Shown here in pieces: positions 11,800-23,187 of a DNA stretch of 64,000 nucleotides. This DNA comes from Tolypocladium sp. Sup5 PDA-1 (taxonomy: Eukaryota; Ascomycota; Sordariomycetes; Hypocreales; Ophiocordycipitaceae). Made by a program: the position numbers and the translations under genes. The notes beneath the pieces were generated by a model. That model searched no databases. It saw nothing but the letters and a program-made list of their open reading frames with translations, and had not been told where the DNA came from. Location: assembly GCA_000750105.3 (NCBI GenBank), contig JPHH03000094.1, forward strand, positions 1-64,000. Reading direction: 5' to 3'. How positions within the stretch are numbered: the first letter of the stretch is position 1; each line of letters opens with the position of its first letter.

Positions 11800-12790
11800 T
11801 TATTTATGTATCTCCAGTTGCATGCGCCGCTTGTTCATACGAGCCAGGCTGTCTAGGTCTCCAGCCATGTTGAATGCCGCCGTCGCTAAACAGCGCTGCC
11901 CTACCACCCCCGCTCTCAAACAATTGTCTAGCACTGTGAGGAAACCGAACTCCAGTCTGGCAGAGGTTCATCGAACTACCCTGGGAAGCCATCCATGTTC
12001 TCGCTGGTGCGTGCCTGAGTGTTTATGTACTGGTACCAAATGAGGTTCCGGTCGCAGCTCTTCTGGCCGCCTCGGGTCCTTGCCATGCAGGATTCATAAC
12101 CGCTTTTGGTCGTGTCTCGATATCCGACCAGGGAGATAACGTCACGCGTGATACATTGCCTGAAGTATTCTTTAGGCGATTTGAGACTGTCTGACGTGCC
12201 GGGAAGCCTGGTCAAATCCATATCGCTAGGTGTTGTACGACTCACATAAGTACTTGCGTCGTACGCCTTTGCTCTGTATGGGTCGTCGTGGATGCAACAG
12301 ACGTGTATTTGGGGGCATGGCTACTTGGCAACGGCTCCATACCGCTGAGCGAGTTGACCACCGCCACCATGGCCAACGTCGGTATCATTGGTGATCCTGG
12401 GATATTTGCTTTTATAAGTAAACTCTTCGACAAGGCCGTCCAAGGCGTTATTGAGGCGCGTTTCGCGCCTCGGGTATGAGTTGCTTGTGTGCCAGCCAGC
12501 CAAGCATTGATGTCCCCCCTGCAAGCTGGTTCTTGGTATACTGACCAGAATTGTACACCCGCGGAGAAGAACTGAGGTGCAACGATAACTACAGCTCGTT
12601 CTGCTCCGGGAAAACCTTTCCCACTCACACTCATGATGGCATGATGGCGTTGTTCATCGTCTTCCAGTATTAGCCTCATCCTGGCGTCTACCGTGAATGA
12701 CGACATAGGCGTGCTCAAAAGCATTGTTTGCTAACTCACAAGTGCAAAAAACGGCGATATCGTCCATTGTTGCCTTGGTAAAACGGGTTG
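11800..12790 (-). pseudogene. Relic of a secreted-type fungal alpha/beta-hydrolase-like protein
   Basis: Fragments in several minus-strand frames align in order with a fungal alpha/beta-hydrolase family: YVVIHGRRQDEA (about 12690), VIVAPQFFSAG (about 12590), GDINAWLAGTQATH (about 12510), DVGHGGGGQLAQRY (about 12375-12335), CITRDVISLVGYRDT (about 12150), SCMARTRGGQKSCDRN and LIWYQYIN (about 12090-12020), then LPDWSS (about 11950). Two or more frameshifts break the frame. At the place where the family normally has a GHSAGG-type nucleophile elbow the sequence reads GHGGGG, so the serine is absent. I cannot tell whether its loss preceded decay. Confidence 0.55.
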
Positions 12791-12977
12791 AAGTAAATTC
12801 CGAGCCTCTCGGTGGTCTGATCAGACCATGAGCCTGCTCGCAGCGACATGAGCACACTCGTTGATGATCAGGATGGTGGATTTTTTCTGCTTAAACTCAC
12901 CTCGCCTACTTCATCTGCACCGTATGGAAAGTGAAGCTTTGTTCTCCAAGAGTCAATATTATGAGTTTGTGTGTTGG

Positions 12978-13954
12978 CTATCTGAGAAGGGAGGGAAGGG
13001 GGGGGCCCAGGCTGGAAGAGCAGCCATGTCCGACGAGGATTATCGTACTGGCAATGATACAAACGAAGCAGGACAAACTGCGTAATGGAATTGTTGGATT
13101 TGATATGGAGAAAAGCTTCCGTCTTAGGACAAGAGTGTAATACCGGCATACAAACACGAGCACCTCCAATACGTCCCTGTCCTGAAACGCCAGCGCCAGC
13201 GTCGTCAGGCGCTGAACTATCTCGCGAGCCAAAAATCTAAGAATATCGAGGCAGACATCGCTCGACGTGTGGTCGGCAATGATGCCCAGGCCTGACCACT
13301 CGCAGAAGCGCCTCCAACGTCGCTTGATGATTGATGCATGGCGATACTGAGACCAAGTTGGGTACTCCTGCGCCGTCATTGCAGCAGTCTTCTGGTCGAC
13401 AAGGCGCTGTCTTTCAACGTTGACTGCATTTGGCTCCCGGCTTCATCCCCGGCTCGCATTGGTAGATCCGGATATAGAAAATTGATGTCACACGGAACCT
13501 GGGCTGTAGGAGCTCGAGACTTCTTGGTAGCTGAATCTGAAGCGAGATTGCTGTCAAGGGCTTCTGCAATAGGGCCTCCGAAAGACTCGGGGTCGCCGTT
13601 TTGGCCCTTTTCATTGTCATCGTCGCCACTCGCTAACTTTCGAATGTTCTTGCAGAAGAGGAACCTTTGGACACGCTCCACTCTGGCAGTGTCGTGGCGA
13701 AATTGGAATACCAGGTCGTCGTCGGAGAACAGTCGCGAGTCATGACGACAGGCATGCTCATCGGCAGTGTTACGCTGAATTGCGTACGCACATCAGTTGC
13801 ATGCGCAGGGTAGGGAACAGCCAAAAGTAATGCTCACCAACAAGGTAACTTGATCTTTAACGATGGCCTCGAGGATGGCGATCGTTTCAAGGGAAGATCC
13901 TGTGGTTTCTCCAGCCAGATATATTATCTGGCAAGTCGAATCGTTGGTCAGCAT
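12978..13954 (-). pseudogene. Degenerate SPT3-like SAGA/transcription adaptor subunit
   Basis: Exon 1 (13954-13838) starts at ATG and encodes the family's first histone-fold helix region, with IYLAGETTGSSLETIAILEA, the counterpart of SPT3's MFVSGET...VETT motif. A GTGAGC...CAG intron joins it in phase to 13774, which gives SRLFSDDDLVFQFRHDTARV and FLFCKNIRKL, the second histone-fold helix. After an acidic linker, FLYPDLPM sits where SPT3 has its FFP motif. The frame then breaks by one base at about 13440 before resuming as AAMTAQEYPTWSQYRHAS and RFCEWSGLGI, an excellent match to SPT3's MTREEY...W region. Homology stops near 13150; the normal C-terminal third is not found. SPT3 is an essential-type single-copy adaptor, so this is read as a decayed extra copy. 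Confidence 0.75.
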
Positions 13955-16900
13955 ACTTGCCAGCGCCTCAGGCTGAACGAGCAGTCTCACCCGTCGGACT
14001 ACAGCTGCGAACGCGGGTATTGTGCCTGCGATTGCGTACAATGACCAACTCTGGCAATCAATTGTTGTTTTTGGCGTGCTGGATGGTGCACAGCCAAGAG
14101 ATGGGACGACTGGCTGCGGAAGTTGCGAAACGGTAACAGTCCGAAATGATGTTGGACAATGCCAAATGCGCAGTGGCCGCCTCCTTCCAGTCCACTGAAT
14201 ATCAGCATCCCCAGCGTCGCAAGCACCCGCACGCATACCACATGCGTGCGGCTTGCCTTTTGCACAACCACAGCTTGCTCGCACGCCGAAAACCGTGAGG
14301 TAACCTGGAGCAGTCTGCTCTTCATAAATGTACGTCTGGTCCACCGGGGCCAGTGAATCGCGGATGCGGCCTGGTGGGGCCGTCACCGACGCGGCTCGAC
14401 TATCCAATCACAGAGTAGCCTGGGGCTGTCCAGTGACCGTATGCGGTAATCGTCCTCCAGCCCCTGTGGTCAGACGTGCGCCGCTCAGCTGGGGCTTGGC
14501 CGACGTTGAACGGGGCTGTAAAAGAGGCTGCGAGACCAAGCAATCCTTCTATCAAGACGCGTCTTGTGCAGATGCAGTCCCTGATCACAGTGTCGTTCCA
14601 GAACACCTATTCTCGCTGGCGTCGGGTGGCGCTCGTCCGTCCAGGGCGTCCCGAGCGTTGGCTTGATGCCCGCGAGTCGTTTTTCAAGCCGTTTTCGGAA
14701 AGAGGCGCATCCATCAACCGCGGGCACGGCAGTATCATTTCATGTTGCATTTCCAGGCCCGCCGCCGCATATCCGATGCACCTGGCTGCTTGTCCGCCGT
14801 CTGCACCCCGTCACTGCCGGCTCCGTGACGGCGGCTCCAGCCCCCGCAGCCCCCGATCCGTCTGTAGGCCATCTCGACCCGAGGCTTGGTTTTCGCTAAC
14901 ATTCAGGCACCACGATCCAGACGATGCCGCACCTGTCGCAGACTCCGGCAAGTTCTCATATGGACCGTCTCATGCGGCCGTGCGCCACTGATTGGCGGCG
15001 TCTCAGGAGCTGCGAATCCGCTGTTCGAACTGGCGCAATGACGGCATCTGCCTGCTCATGCTGGGGCGCAGCTTCACGAAGATCCTTGCCTCCGTCATGC
15101 GCCTGGGACTGGACACTGAATTGGAGGTTTGCAGTGTGCCAGGATCCGTGGGCGCGCTCACTCATGGCCACAATCATCTGGCCACCGGACGCCCAATACG
15201 GACGAGAATACAGCACCCGCATCCCTGCGAGCTGCTCCTGGTGCTCTCGTCACAAACTTCGCCCAGGTCCAGCCCAACATGGGACTTCCGACGAAGCCGG
15301 GATCGAACTCGGCCGTGGCCGCGGCCACACTTTAGAGCCGTTACCCTCGGCTTCTCCACAACCAACTCCGTGGTGAAGGCGTGGAAAGCCAGGGGCATCC
15401 ATGCTGCCGGTCCCAAGCACGCCGTAATGGTGGTGTCACCGCCACAGCCCCTCAGCACCCTGGTGCCGCCGGAGTTTTCCACGACGCAGGGCCCAGCCTT
15501 GAGTACTCCGTAGCATGGGAAAGTTGGAGGAGCCCATCAGACGGGAATTATTCCTGTGGAGAGTCGCGGACACCTTGGAATGCAAGGGTCGTGGATGGGT
15601 GTGGAGATGATTCACCGTTACAGTTCCACGTGTGGACCTCTCCAGAAGAGCTGAGATTCAAGCTTGCTTCAATCCCACCTTCTACGACAAGGTGTTTGTG
15701 CCGAAGGAGTTGCAATGTTGATAGCGAGCTTCTAGAAGGGCGTGCAGTGCCTGTCTAGTATAGCCGACGCGATGTATTCGACGCACATAGTTGCGCAATA
15801 CCCAGCCCCGGAGCAATTTTAATACAACTTGAAAACCCGGCGTGATCCTGCAACCAATACAGACAATTACGCCCTCCGTTCATGTTAATGATCACTCATG
15901 CTAATGCACTCATGTTAATGCGGTAAGTGCAGTAGATAGCAAAGCTTAATTATGTTGCTCTTGTGATGCGTACTTTGAACAACCAGGCCCTTGGCTGTCA
16001 AAGTTGCTTGAATGGCTTGCCATGCAGTATCATGCTCGCAAGCACTTCCTATGGATGTACAACCTGTGCTGGTGGAAGCTTATTTGTCTACGAGGACTGC
16101 TACGAGAACAAAGTTTCTTGGCGCGATACTATCCAGACGTGGATGCCTAGGAAGTACTCTGAGCTGACAAAATCGTAGATCCCTACGGTGTACGTAGATC
16201 GCCGCGCGATTCGACCTTCGCGGTGTTGTGTCAGGCCAGAGTTAGAAGAGCGACAATAACGATGGCACCTTCACAGGGCGGAGGAATGCAGCAATGCCAC
16301 CTCCCTTCAGAGCAACCCTTACCCAGCATCAGAGTTTTGTTGGTAATGCAAGTCATCTGTGAGACCGTGTCAGCCGTCCCTTTTTGTCACTTGTCATATT
16401 AATAATTGAGTTGGCCGTGGAGCTTCGGGACAGCGGACTGGATATGGATACCTCCAAACCGATAAATTTTCGCCAGCTCATGACTAGAGCGACCTCGCTC
16501 GTAAGCGGCGACCCCGCTAGCGCTTTCAAGGGGTTGAACATATCAGACCATTTTGTCTCTGGCGACGATGACATGTACCCTTATAATTTAGGCGAGCTTG
16601 TTGCCCGTACTGCCCCAGTGCGTAATCTTGGGTGAACGGATATAGATCAGATGTCAGTCACCTATCTATACGAGTACTTTCCCACAGTCAAGGGAGTCCG
16701 CAAGGGGTTGCAGGCCTAGGGCCCGTCATCGTGTTTTATTATCAGCCAGACGAGGCCTTTCGCTTGACAAACAATGCGAGAAACAATGCATCTTTGGCCA
16801 ATAATGCATCTTTGCCCAATAATGCATCTTTGGCCAGCAGTGAGGCCACTGAAGCCCTTGAGTTCAAGAATGCTGTGCCGTGTTCTAATTTGACGCGGCG

Positions 16901-17293
16901 AGGGTTAGCTGATTTTCGGCTGTTGGCCTTTCCTGACAGACCGTGAAACGTGATGCAGGTCACGCTATCGGACGCAACCCGATCACGATACCCGGCGCCG
17001 CACGCATTCCGTGTATCTCAAGCCTGATTCATGAACACGGCAAATAGCCTGCCGCAGTTCCATACCGCTGCTCCGTCTTGTGCCATCGACATGCTGCTCA
17101 TTTGAGGCTGGGCGCTCCAGCCATTGCCGATAATCGTACGACATATTGGTGGGGCGCCGTCAATGACGCCCCAGCACTCCCGCCTCGGCAAGTCGGCGAA
17201 CCAGCTTCTACCGAATTTTCCACGGCCGTAAAGATTTTGCAGATTCTCAATCTGCGTAGTCCATACGTGTAGCTAGTTCATAGCCCCCTTCAA
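13955..17293. other. Gene-poor interval between the SPT3 relic and the flavohaemoglobin gene
   Basis: No gene could be supported. 14000-15500 is relatively GC-rich with overlapping open frames on both strands, none with a family motif I recognise; an eroded gene is possible. At 15889-15925 the word TCATGTTAATG or a near variant occurs three times, and TACTCCGTA is at 15504. About 16380-16950 has weak plus-strand frames, including an Asn-Asn-Ala-Ser-Leu repeat caused by the short tandem array at 16782-16836. Confidence 0.45.
16782..16836. repeat. 18-bp tandem repeat, three copies
   Basis: Three copies of an 18-bp unit close to AATAATGCATCTTTGGCC, preceded by a partial copy. On the plus strand it reads as a repeated Asn-Asn-Ala-Ser-Leu-Ala peptide, but the surrounding frame has no other sign of being a gene. 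Confidence 0.8.
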
Positions 17294-17295
17294 GC

Positions 17296-17306
17296 ATATA
17301 TATATT
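17296..17306 (+). promoter_or_regulatory. TATA-like element of the flavohaemoglobin gene
   Basis: ATATATATATT run 75-85 bp upstream of the ATG at 17381, a usual distance for a fungal core promoter. Confidence 0.45.
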
Positions 17307-17380
17307 GAGCTGTGCAACCGACGTTGGCTTAATCGCCGTACGAAGGAGCTCCGTCTGTGTTCCACTGAAGAAAGAGCAAC

Positions 17381-18634
17381 ATGGCGTTGACGTACCAGCA
17401 GAGCCAGAGGATCCGGGCCACCATCCCGGCACTGGCCGACCACGGTGACCGAATCATCACAGTCTTCTACAGAAACCTCCTGCGCCATCACCCCGAGCTC
17501 AAGAACTACTTCAACACGGTCAACCAGGAAAATGGCTTCCAGCCTCGTGCCCTGGCATCTCTCATGCTTCAATTTGCCAGCAACATCAACCACATTTACG
17601 AATTGATTCCCAAAATGGAGCGCATATGCCACAAGCACTGCTCCCTGGGCATCCGGCCTGATCACTACGTCATCCTCGGCAAGCACCTCATCGAGGCCTT
17701 CTCAGAGGTCCTCGATCCAGTAATGACCCCGGACGCAAGGCTTGCGTGGACCAAGGCCTACTGGATGCTTGCCAACATGTTCATCGCCCGCGAAAAGCAG
17801 TTGTATGGCAGCTTCGGCAAATGGAGCGGGTGGCGGCAGTTTCGAGTTGACAAGAAGGTCGACGAGAGCGAAGATATTTCTTCATTCTACCTCAGGCCGG
17901 TGGACGGTTCGACCCTCCCAGACTTCATGCCTGGACAGTATATCTCGGTCCGAGTCGATGCGACAGGAAAGGAGTACAAGCAGATCCGGCAGTACTCCCT
18001 CAGCGATGCGCCTCGGCCAGACTACTACCGGATCACAATCCAACGTGACCAAGGGAGCCGGCTCAGCCAGTCTGCTGCGCCAGGTATTTGCCCGTACGCT
18101 AGTACGATACCGGGCGTCGTTTCCAACCAGCTTCTCGACGGCGTGCGCCCCGGGGATGTGCTCGAAGTGAGTCACCCGGCAGGGGAGTTCTTTCTTGACA
18201 CAAACAACTTATCCAACGAGCCAATCGTCCTCATCTCCGCGGGAATAGGCGTCACGCCCATGGTCTCCATTTTAAACTTTATTATCGAACAGCAACCTGA
18301 TCGGCGGGTTTCGTGGATCCACGGGGCTAGAAGCACGGTGCCATTCTGCTCTCACATCGCCAGTATGGCGCGAGGCAGATCGACATTCCGCAGCAAAGTG
18401 TTCAAGACGCATCTCGCAGATGCGGATCTGGCTGGCGTATCGTACGACTACGACTATCGAGTTGATTTGGCAAAACTGAACCCGGATGACCTCTGGCTGA
18501 CACACGGCTGCGCCGAGTACTACGTTTGTGGACCGGAGCAGTTTATGCTTGAGACGGCCGAGTACTTGGAAGCGCAGCATGTGGACTCTTCGAGAATTAA
18601 GTTTGAGTTGTTCAGCACGGCGCAGAGGATATAG
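17381..18634 (+). CDS. Flavohaemoglobin (nitric oxide dioxygenase)
   Basis: Converts nitric oxide to nitrate using O2 and NAD(P)H, protecting against nitrosative stress. It is intronless, 417 residues, the normal family length. The globin domain (1-145) shows the B10 tyrosine Y30, the E7 glutamine Q54 and the proximal haem ligand H86 in KHCSLGI. The FAD domain has RQYS (203-206). The NAD domain has GIGVTPM (288-294), HGAR (314-317) and CGPEQFM (383-389). There is no obvious mitochondrial presequence, so it is probably cytosolic. The ATG at 17381 is the first in frame and aligns with the usual globin start. It stands alone between relics, all catalytic residues being intact. This matches Yhb1/FhbA-type enzymes, though a one-to-one gene symbol is not claimed. 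Confidence 0.96.
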   Translation: MALTYQQSQRIRATIPALADHGDRIITVFYRNLLRHHPELKNYFNTVNQENGFQPRALASLMLQFASNINHIYELIPKMERICHKHCSLGIRPDHYVILGKHLIEAFSEVLDPVMTPDARLAWTKAYWMLANMFIAREKQLYGSFGKWSGWRQFRVDKKVDESEDISSFYLRPVDGSTLPDFMPGQYISVRVDATGKEYKQIRQYSLSDAPRPDYYRITIQRDQGSRLSQSAAPGICPYASTIPGVVSNQLLDGVRPGDVLEVSHPAGEFFLDTNNLSNEPIVLISAGIGVTPMVSILNFIIEQQPDRRVSWIHGARSTVPFCSHIASMARGRSTFRSKVFKTHLADADLAGVSYDYDYRVDLAKLNPDDLWLTHGCAEYYVCGPEQFMLETAEYLEAQHVDSSRIKFELFSTAQRI

Positions 18635-19202
18635 TATCAACACGAATTCAAGACCTACAGCCAACTACTTAAGTGCTTCATACCTCCCCAGTATAAACTT
18701 GAAACAAACCTTTAGCCTTATACAAAGTGGGCTTTAATTTTATTTAATTCGTGCACAAACGACCGTTGACGGTGCAGCTAATGCGGCGGCCAGAATACGT
18801 TAGCTTAAGCCAAATAATTTTACATCGCGACTACCGACCACTACCACCTCTACGGATTCAGATACTCACACTTTACGGCTGTAAGTCTTTCTGCTAGTAG
18901 ATACTTTAATGAAGCCGACGAGGATTGCATTATGTCCACGGACCGCACTTGATATCCAAGTTGCTGTGTGATCGCCATGGCGCTTGGTTGATGGAGTGCA
19001 AAGGTTGCAAGGCAGCAGATCCGCGCCACTGCAAACACGCTTCTTTGACACACCCGCCGATCACCCCACAGTGCCGGATGCGGGGCAGTTACCAGCACCA
19101 CTGATGAGCTTGAAGACGGTTCATGCCGAAAGCGCCAGTTGACGAATACCACACCATCGGCTAAAGACTGTTCCCTCCATGGACGATGGGTGTGGACTGG
19201 TG
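18635..19202. other. Intergenic interval
   Basis: Holds the 3' flank of the flavohaemoglobin gene and the upstream flank of the GH43 relic. Open frames at 18850-19152 lack family features. Nothing else was seen. Confidence 0.5.
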
Positions 19203-19210
19203 TATATAAA
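19203..19210 (+). promoter_or_regulatory. TATA box (TATATAAA) of the former GH43 gene
   Basis: Good TATA element about 80 bp upstream of the ATG at 19288 that starts the GH43-like relic. The promoter outlived the coding frame. Confidence 0.5.
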
Positions 19211-19287
19211 AGCTACTGATTCATCTTCATTCAGCCAGGCGTGTCTTACAGACAACTAAGTCAAGACTAGTGTGCTTCCAGTTGAAC

Positions 19288-20640
19288 ATGTTGCTGAAGA
19301 TGAAAGCAATCCTTTCTTCCCGGCTCTGGCAAGAGCAGACCAGTGCGGCCTTCAGGTCATCCCTGGTACGACTTGGACCGCGCTGAGTTCGGCCAGCAAT
19401 CGAAACATGAATTAACTAGCACTGACAAGAAGCGTGATAGACCAACACGGGGCGGCATGTTCAGGCCCATGCCCCGGGCAGTATTGGAGTGTCTGGAGTA
19501 TATTACATGATAGGCGAGGACAAGACCGAAGGCTCCCCGTTTCAAGATGTCAACTGCTACTCTTCAACAAATATAGTGTAATGGACTTTTGCAAACGCGC
19601 TCCTCTCTCGGACGTCGGACGGCGATCTTGGCCCAAACCGCATGGTTGAGCGACCGAAAGTCATCTACGACGAGAAGACGTCTACATATGTCATGTATCC
19701 CTTGGCGACAGCAATTATCAAGAGGCCAGAGTAGGCGTGGTCGCACCTGATATAGTATGTGGCGATTACCAGTATCGCGCAAGCTTTCGGCCTCTCCATT
19801 ACGAGTCCCGCGACATTGGACTCTTTCAGGATGATGAGGGGTCGGCATACCTTCCAACAGAAGACGTGAGCTTCTCTTCACGTTCTCGAAATAAAGTTCG
19901 CGTTCCTGAGCTAAGGTTGTCACGCAGCGTCGCAATGGCCTTCGGATTGATGCCCTTAGCGATGACTATGTAAGCGTCACACATACGATCCATCTATGGA
20001 ACGGGAATATTGAGTCTCCGGCCATTTTGAATACGGATGGGTACTACTTTATGCTTGGGTCAAACCTCACGGGCTAGGCTACAAACGACCACGTGAGTAT
20101 TCAACGCGGCCATGAACAAACGTATACGAATATCATTTGGAAACAAAAAGGTATATAGTTATTCTAGATCACTTTGGAGTCCTTGGTCTGGATGGGCAAA
20201 TTTTGCAGACGTAGGTCCTCATACCTAGAACTCGCAAACGAGCTTCATCCTGCCATTGGCAACCCTGCCATCTACATGGGCGATCGGTGGCAGTTGTCCA
20301 ACCTCATGCGGAGCACCTATGTCCGGCTGCCGCTTGAGATTGAAGGTACCGCAATCTACGTCCTATCAAAGATGTGGACAGAGGCTCCGGCACACCACGA
20401 GGCTGAGGGTGAGAGTGCATCTTTTTCGAATGAGCAAGAATCCATAAACTGCTCTGGATGCAGTCATGGCGCCGCAGCTGGTTGGGGTGGGTGGTACCAT
20501 TGCCATTACGGGGATTAACGACGGGTTTGGCCCCGACATTGACTACATTTCTATGCCCCAAAAATAGACACTAGCAGCACCCAATCCAGAGGGCCGCTGT
20601 ACTTGTCTTAACGTTGACTTGAACAATATGTGAGCGGACT
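19288..20640 (+). pseudogene. Broken GH43-type exo-beta-1,3-galactanase (glycoside hydrolase)
   Basis: Plus-strand frames joined in order follow the fungal GH43 galactan 1,3-beta-galactosidase pattern: GSIGVSGVYYMIGEDKTEG (about 19482-19538), NCYSSTNI (about 19553), ERPKVIYDEKTSTYVMY (about 19648), VCGDY and SFRPLHYESRDIGLFQDDEG (about 19755-19840), NIESPAILNTDGYYFMLGSN (about 20008-20065), AIYMGDRWQLSNLMRSTYV (about 20270-20330). The intact enzyme would be secreted and attack arabinogalactan side chains. Damage includes a TAG at 20075-20077 where the family has GW or similar (TGG to TAG), a one-base shift near 19699, and further frame changes around 19560 and 20130. The catalytic acid/base pair could not be checked because of the breaks. 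A galactan-binding C-terminus is not clear. Confidence 0.75.
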
Positions 20641-20901
20641 TTCTTTCCCTTTTGCTTCATGCTACTGGCAGCCGAAGACTTGCGATTGTACGACATGAAG
20701 AATGTACAGCTACGGAAGGTTTGCGGACTTGGGCATGTGTCTAGTGCAAATCAGTTGCCGAGGTGCATCTATCTCAAATTTATGAAGATTCGTTTTGCAT
20801 TGGCGATGAATGCGTTCGCGGGTTTGCCATTGTGTTGTAGGCATCAGTTCCAGACCGTTCTTCGTCTGTCCCGGCTATCATATGCCCCAATACTCCCAGG
20901 T

Positions 20902-21576
20902 TTACAAAGTCGGATACGAGAGCTCCTTGCCTTCAATCTCCGCTACCTCCCTAATGGAATCTTTTGACTCCAGGGGCCGAACTAGCTGACCGTAGTCGGG
21001 GAACTGTTCCCACACCTCAAAGCCAATCTCTAGGCCCCAGTACCAGAAGATAACCAGATTGTAGTCGACGACCGTTTCGACACCCCCCACCGCAAACGTC
21101 TTGCCAGTCAACGCGCAATCGATTCTCGAAAAACAAGTTCCAACAACATCGTTCCCTCTCTGGCGAATGGCGGGGTGCAGGCTCATGTCGTCTGCAAAAC
21201 GGCCCGGCCGGAAGCGCATCCCAAAGCCGATGCGGTGCGGGGAGCCAGACAGCCAGGCCATCCACTCCACAACTTTGGCACGCTGTAGCTCTCCAGAACC
21301 AGCTAGATTCTTCTCAGCTTGAAGGGACGCAATGTATGTGAGAACAGCAAGCGTCTCGGTGATAATGGCATCGTCGATCTTCAGCGCGGGAACATAGCCG
21401 TAAGGGTGAATTGTCTGGCGGCACTCGGCATTGGTGAATGCGCCCTCGGCCGCTTCGAATCCATCGGAGCCACGCTTCAGTAGGACTGACGTGAATGGAA
21501 CTGAGAGCTACTTGAGCAGAGCGTGGGGAACAAAGGAGCTGGTTCCATTTGCCCGGTATAGAGTAAGCGCAGGCAT
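20902..21576 (-). pseudogene. Glutathione S-transferase disrupted by one nonsense codon
   Basis: A single minus-strand frame from ATG at 21576 to the stop at 20902 (225 codons) matches a fungal GST of the bacterial/beta-like type. The N-terminal thioredoxin fold reads MPALTLYRANGTSSFVPHAL, with PALKIDDAIITETLAVLTYI as the glutathione-binding P-x-L...ETxAI region. The helical domain reads VVEWMAWLSG and GKTFAVGG followed by TVVDYNLVIFWYWG. The only defect is a TAG at 21508-21510 (codon 23), where an acidic codon GAG is likely. No intron can remove it. Everything else is open, so the gene died recently, or the stop is polymorphic or read through. A sequencing error is possible. Confidence 0.85.
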
Positions 21577-23187
21577 TTTGTCCACAGTGCAACAGGGATG
21601 CACTGGGTATCAGGGTTTCTGCGCTGCGATTGAAAGTTCAATGGAACCAATGCAAGGCAGGAGGGCCCTGTCGTGACGACACGAATATCCCGCGACCGTG
21701 CTGGGACATTCATGATCATTTATGTCCGAAGTGATGGGGCAAATGGCGTTCTCCGGGGCCTCTCACACAGATGCGAGGAACGATGACAGCGCGTAAGCTG
21801 ACTGGGTGACGACGGTGTGGGAGACTGGAACTTCCAACAGTTTACGAAGTAGGAAGCACGACGATCTAGCTAGTCCGTACGAACTAAGTTGCCTTCCAGC
21901 CGCAAGAATGATGAATGGCGCGTTACTGGCACACTCAGTGCAAGATCACTGATACTGATTACGAATCAGCAACACCGCCTACGACGCTTCCCACAAGCGT
22001 CATGGACGACTACCTTCGCTAGACATGACCCGGGCGTGTACGTTCACCAGTTGCGGCCACGGAGACCAGCGCGAGCGCTAGTGTGCCTTTCACCAAATAC
22101 GGAACAATAGCTCGGCATCCCACTGGAATTCTCCCATCCCCTGTTGCCGATTGCTAATCCGCGCCGTGTCGGTACTGAAACCCACCATGGGTAGGCAGTC
22201 AATGCAAACAACTAGCAGTCAAGCTAGATGGATGAGACCAACGTTTACGCAGATCATTGAGCATACAGCTCTCGTTTTGTCAAACGCCTGCCTGCGTCAG
22301 TCTAAATCTGAAAGGGTTCAATTTTAGGGACATGGAACCCGGAGATGTGATTAAGAAAGGGTAGATTTAGAGCAACGGAATGGCTGCCCATATGAAGGCC
22401 CGTCTTGGTCCAGTGGCCGAGGTTTGGTGAGCTGACTCCTGGCCAAAAGAAAAGCAGCCAGCAACAGGCGCTGGAAGTAGACACAATGAAATACAGATCT
22501 ACGCCGGACGTTTGAGAATTCACTATGGAGCTTCTAGGCTCTTATAATCTCCAAGTTGCAAGAATGCAGCGGCGGGAAATGCGTCGCGAAGAATTCGTCA
22601 TCGTGGTCGAGGAGGCGGTCGCCATGCATCAGACGAGGCAAGATGGAAGCATCCTGTAACCAGGCACTCCACATTTGTCTCATTCCAGAAGAATCGGTTA
22701 TGCCGCACCGCGTGGGATATGGCCGGCGGACGAGCAGAAAGATGCAGCCCATCGCCCGCCCACTGGTTTATCGTCATGCATCGTATGAGCCGGTGCACAG
22801 CAGCTGGGCTTGGCAGGTCTCAAGTATCCAACCCTGACCAGAACAGACAGTATGGAACGAATTGAGTGGATCGTAAGAGGCGATGAAACTCGTTTGATCG
22901 ACAACCCTATGTGCAGAGACCTCGCCGCCTCGGCCGAGCTAGGGCCAGTCCTCGAGGTAAGAGTCTATATAGGCGTAAAGGTATTCCAAGAGATGCCCCA
23001 ACGTGTCTGATAGTTGCAAAAGTCGTCCGAAGCTCTTCTCATTTCCCATGTCCGGCTCTTCAATCTAGACCAGAGCATGTCATAGAAGATATCAGAAAAA
23101 TCGAGGTATTGGTATTATTACGTTCATTTCTAGCACCCTCCACCTGTCTTTGGCTGGGAAAAATCACCATCCTTCTGGATACAAACA
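21577..23187. other. Intergenic interval upstream of the cupredoxin gene
   Basis: No supported gene. TACGAAGTA occurs at 21843. The plus frames at 22556-23010 look mildly protein-like (charged, with few repeats) but carry stops and match nothing I know. A TCTATATAGG element at about 22974 lies roughly 215 bp upstream of the cupredoxin ATG. Confidence 0.45.

Noticed and set aside
13793..14407. 204-codon minus frame starting MDSRAASVT
   Set aside because: Only its last 39 codons, the SPT3-like exon, have family support. The rest looks like chance open frame, and the ATG at 13954 gives the proper start.
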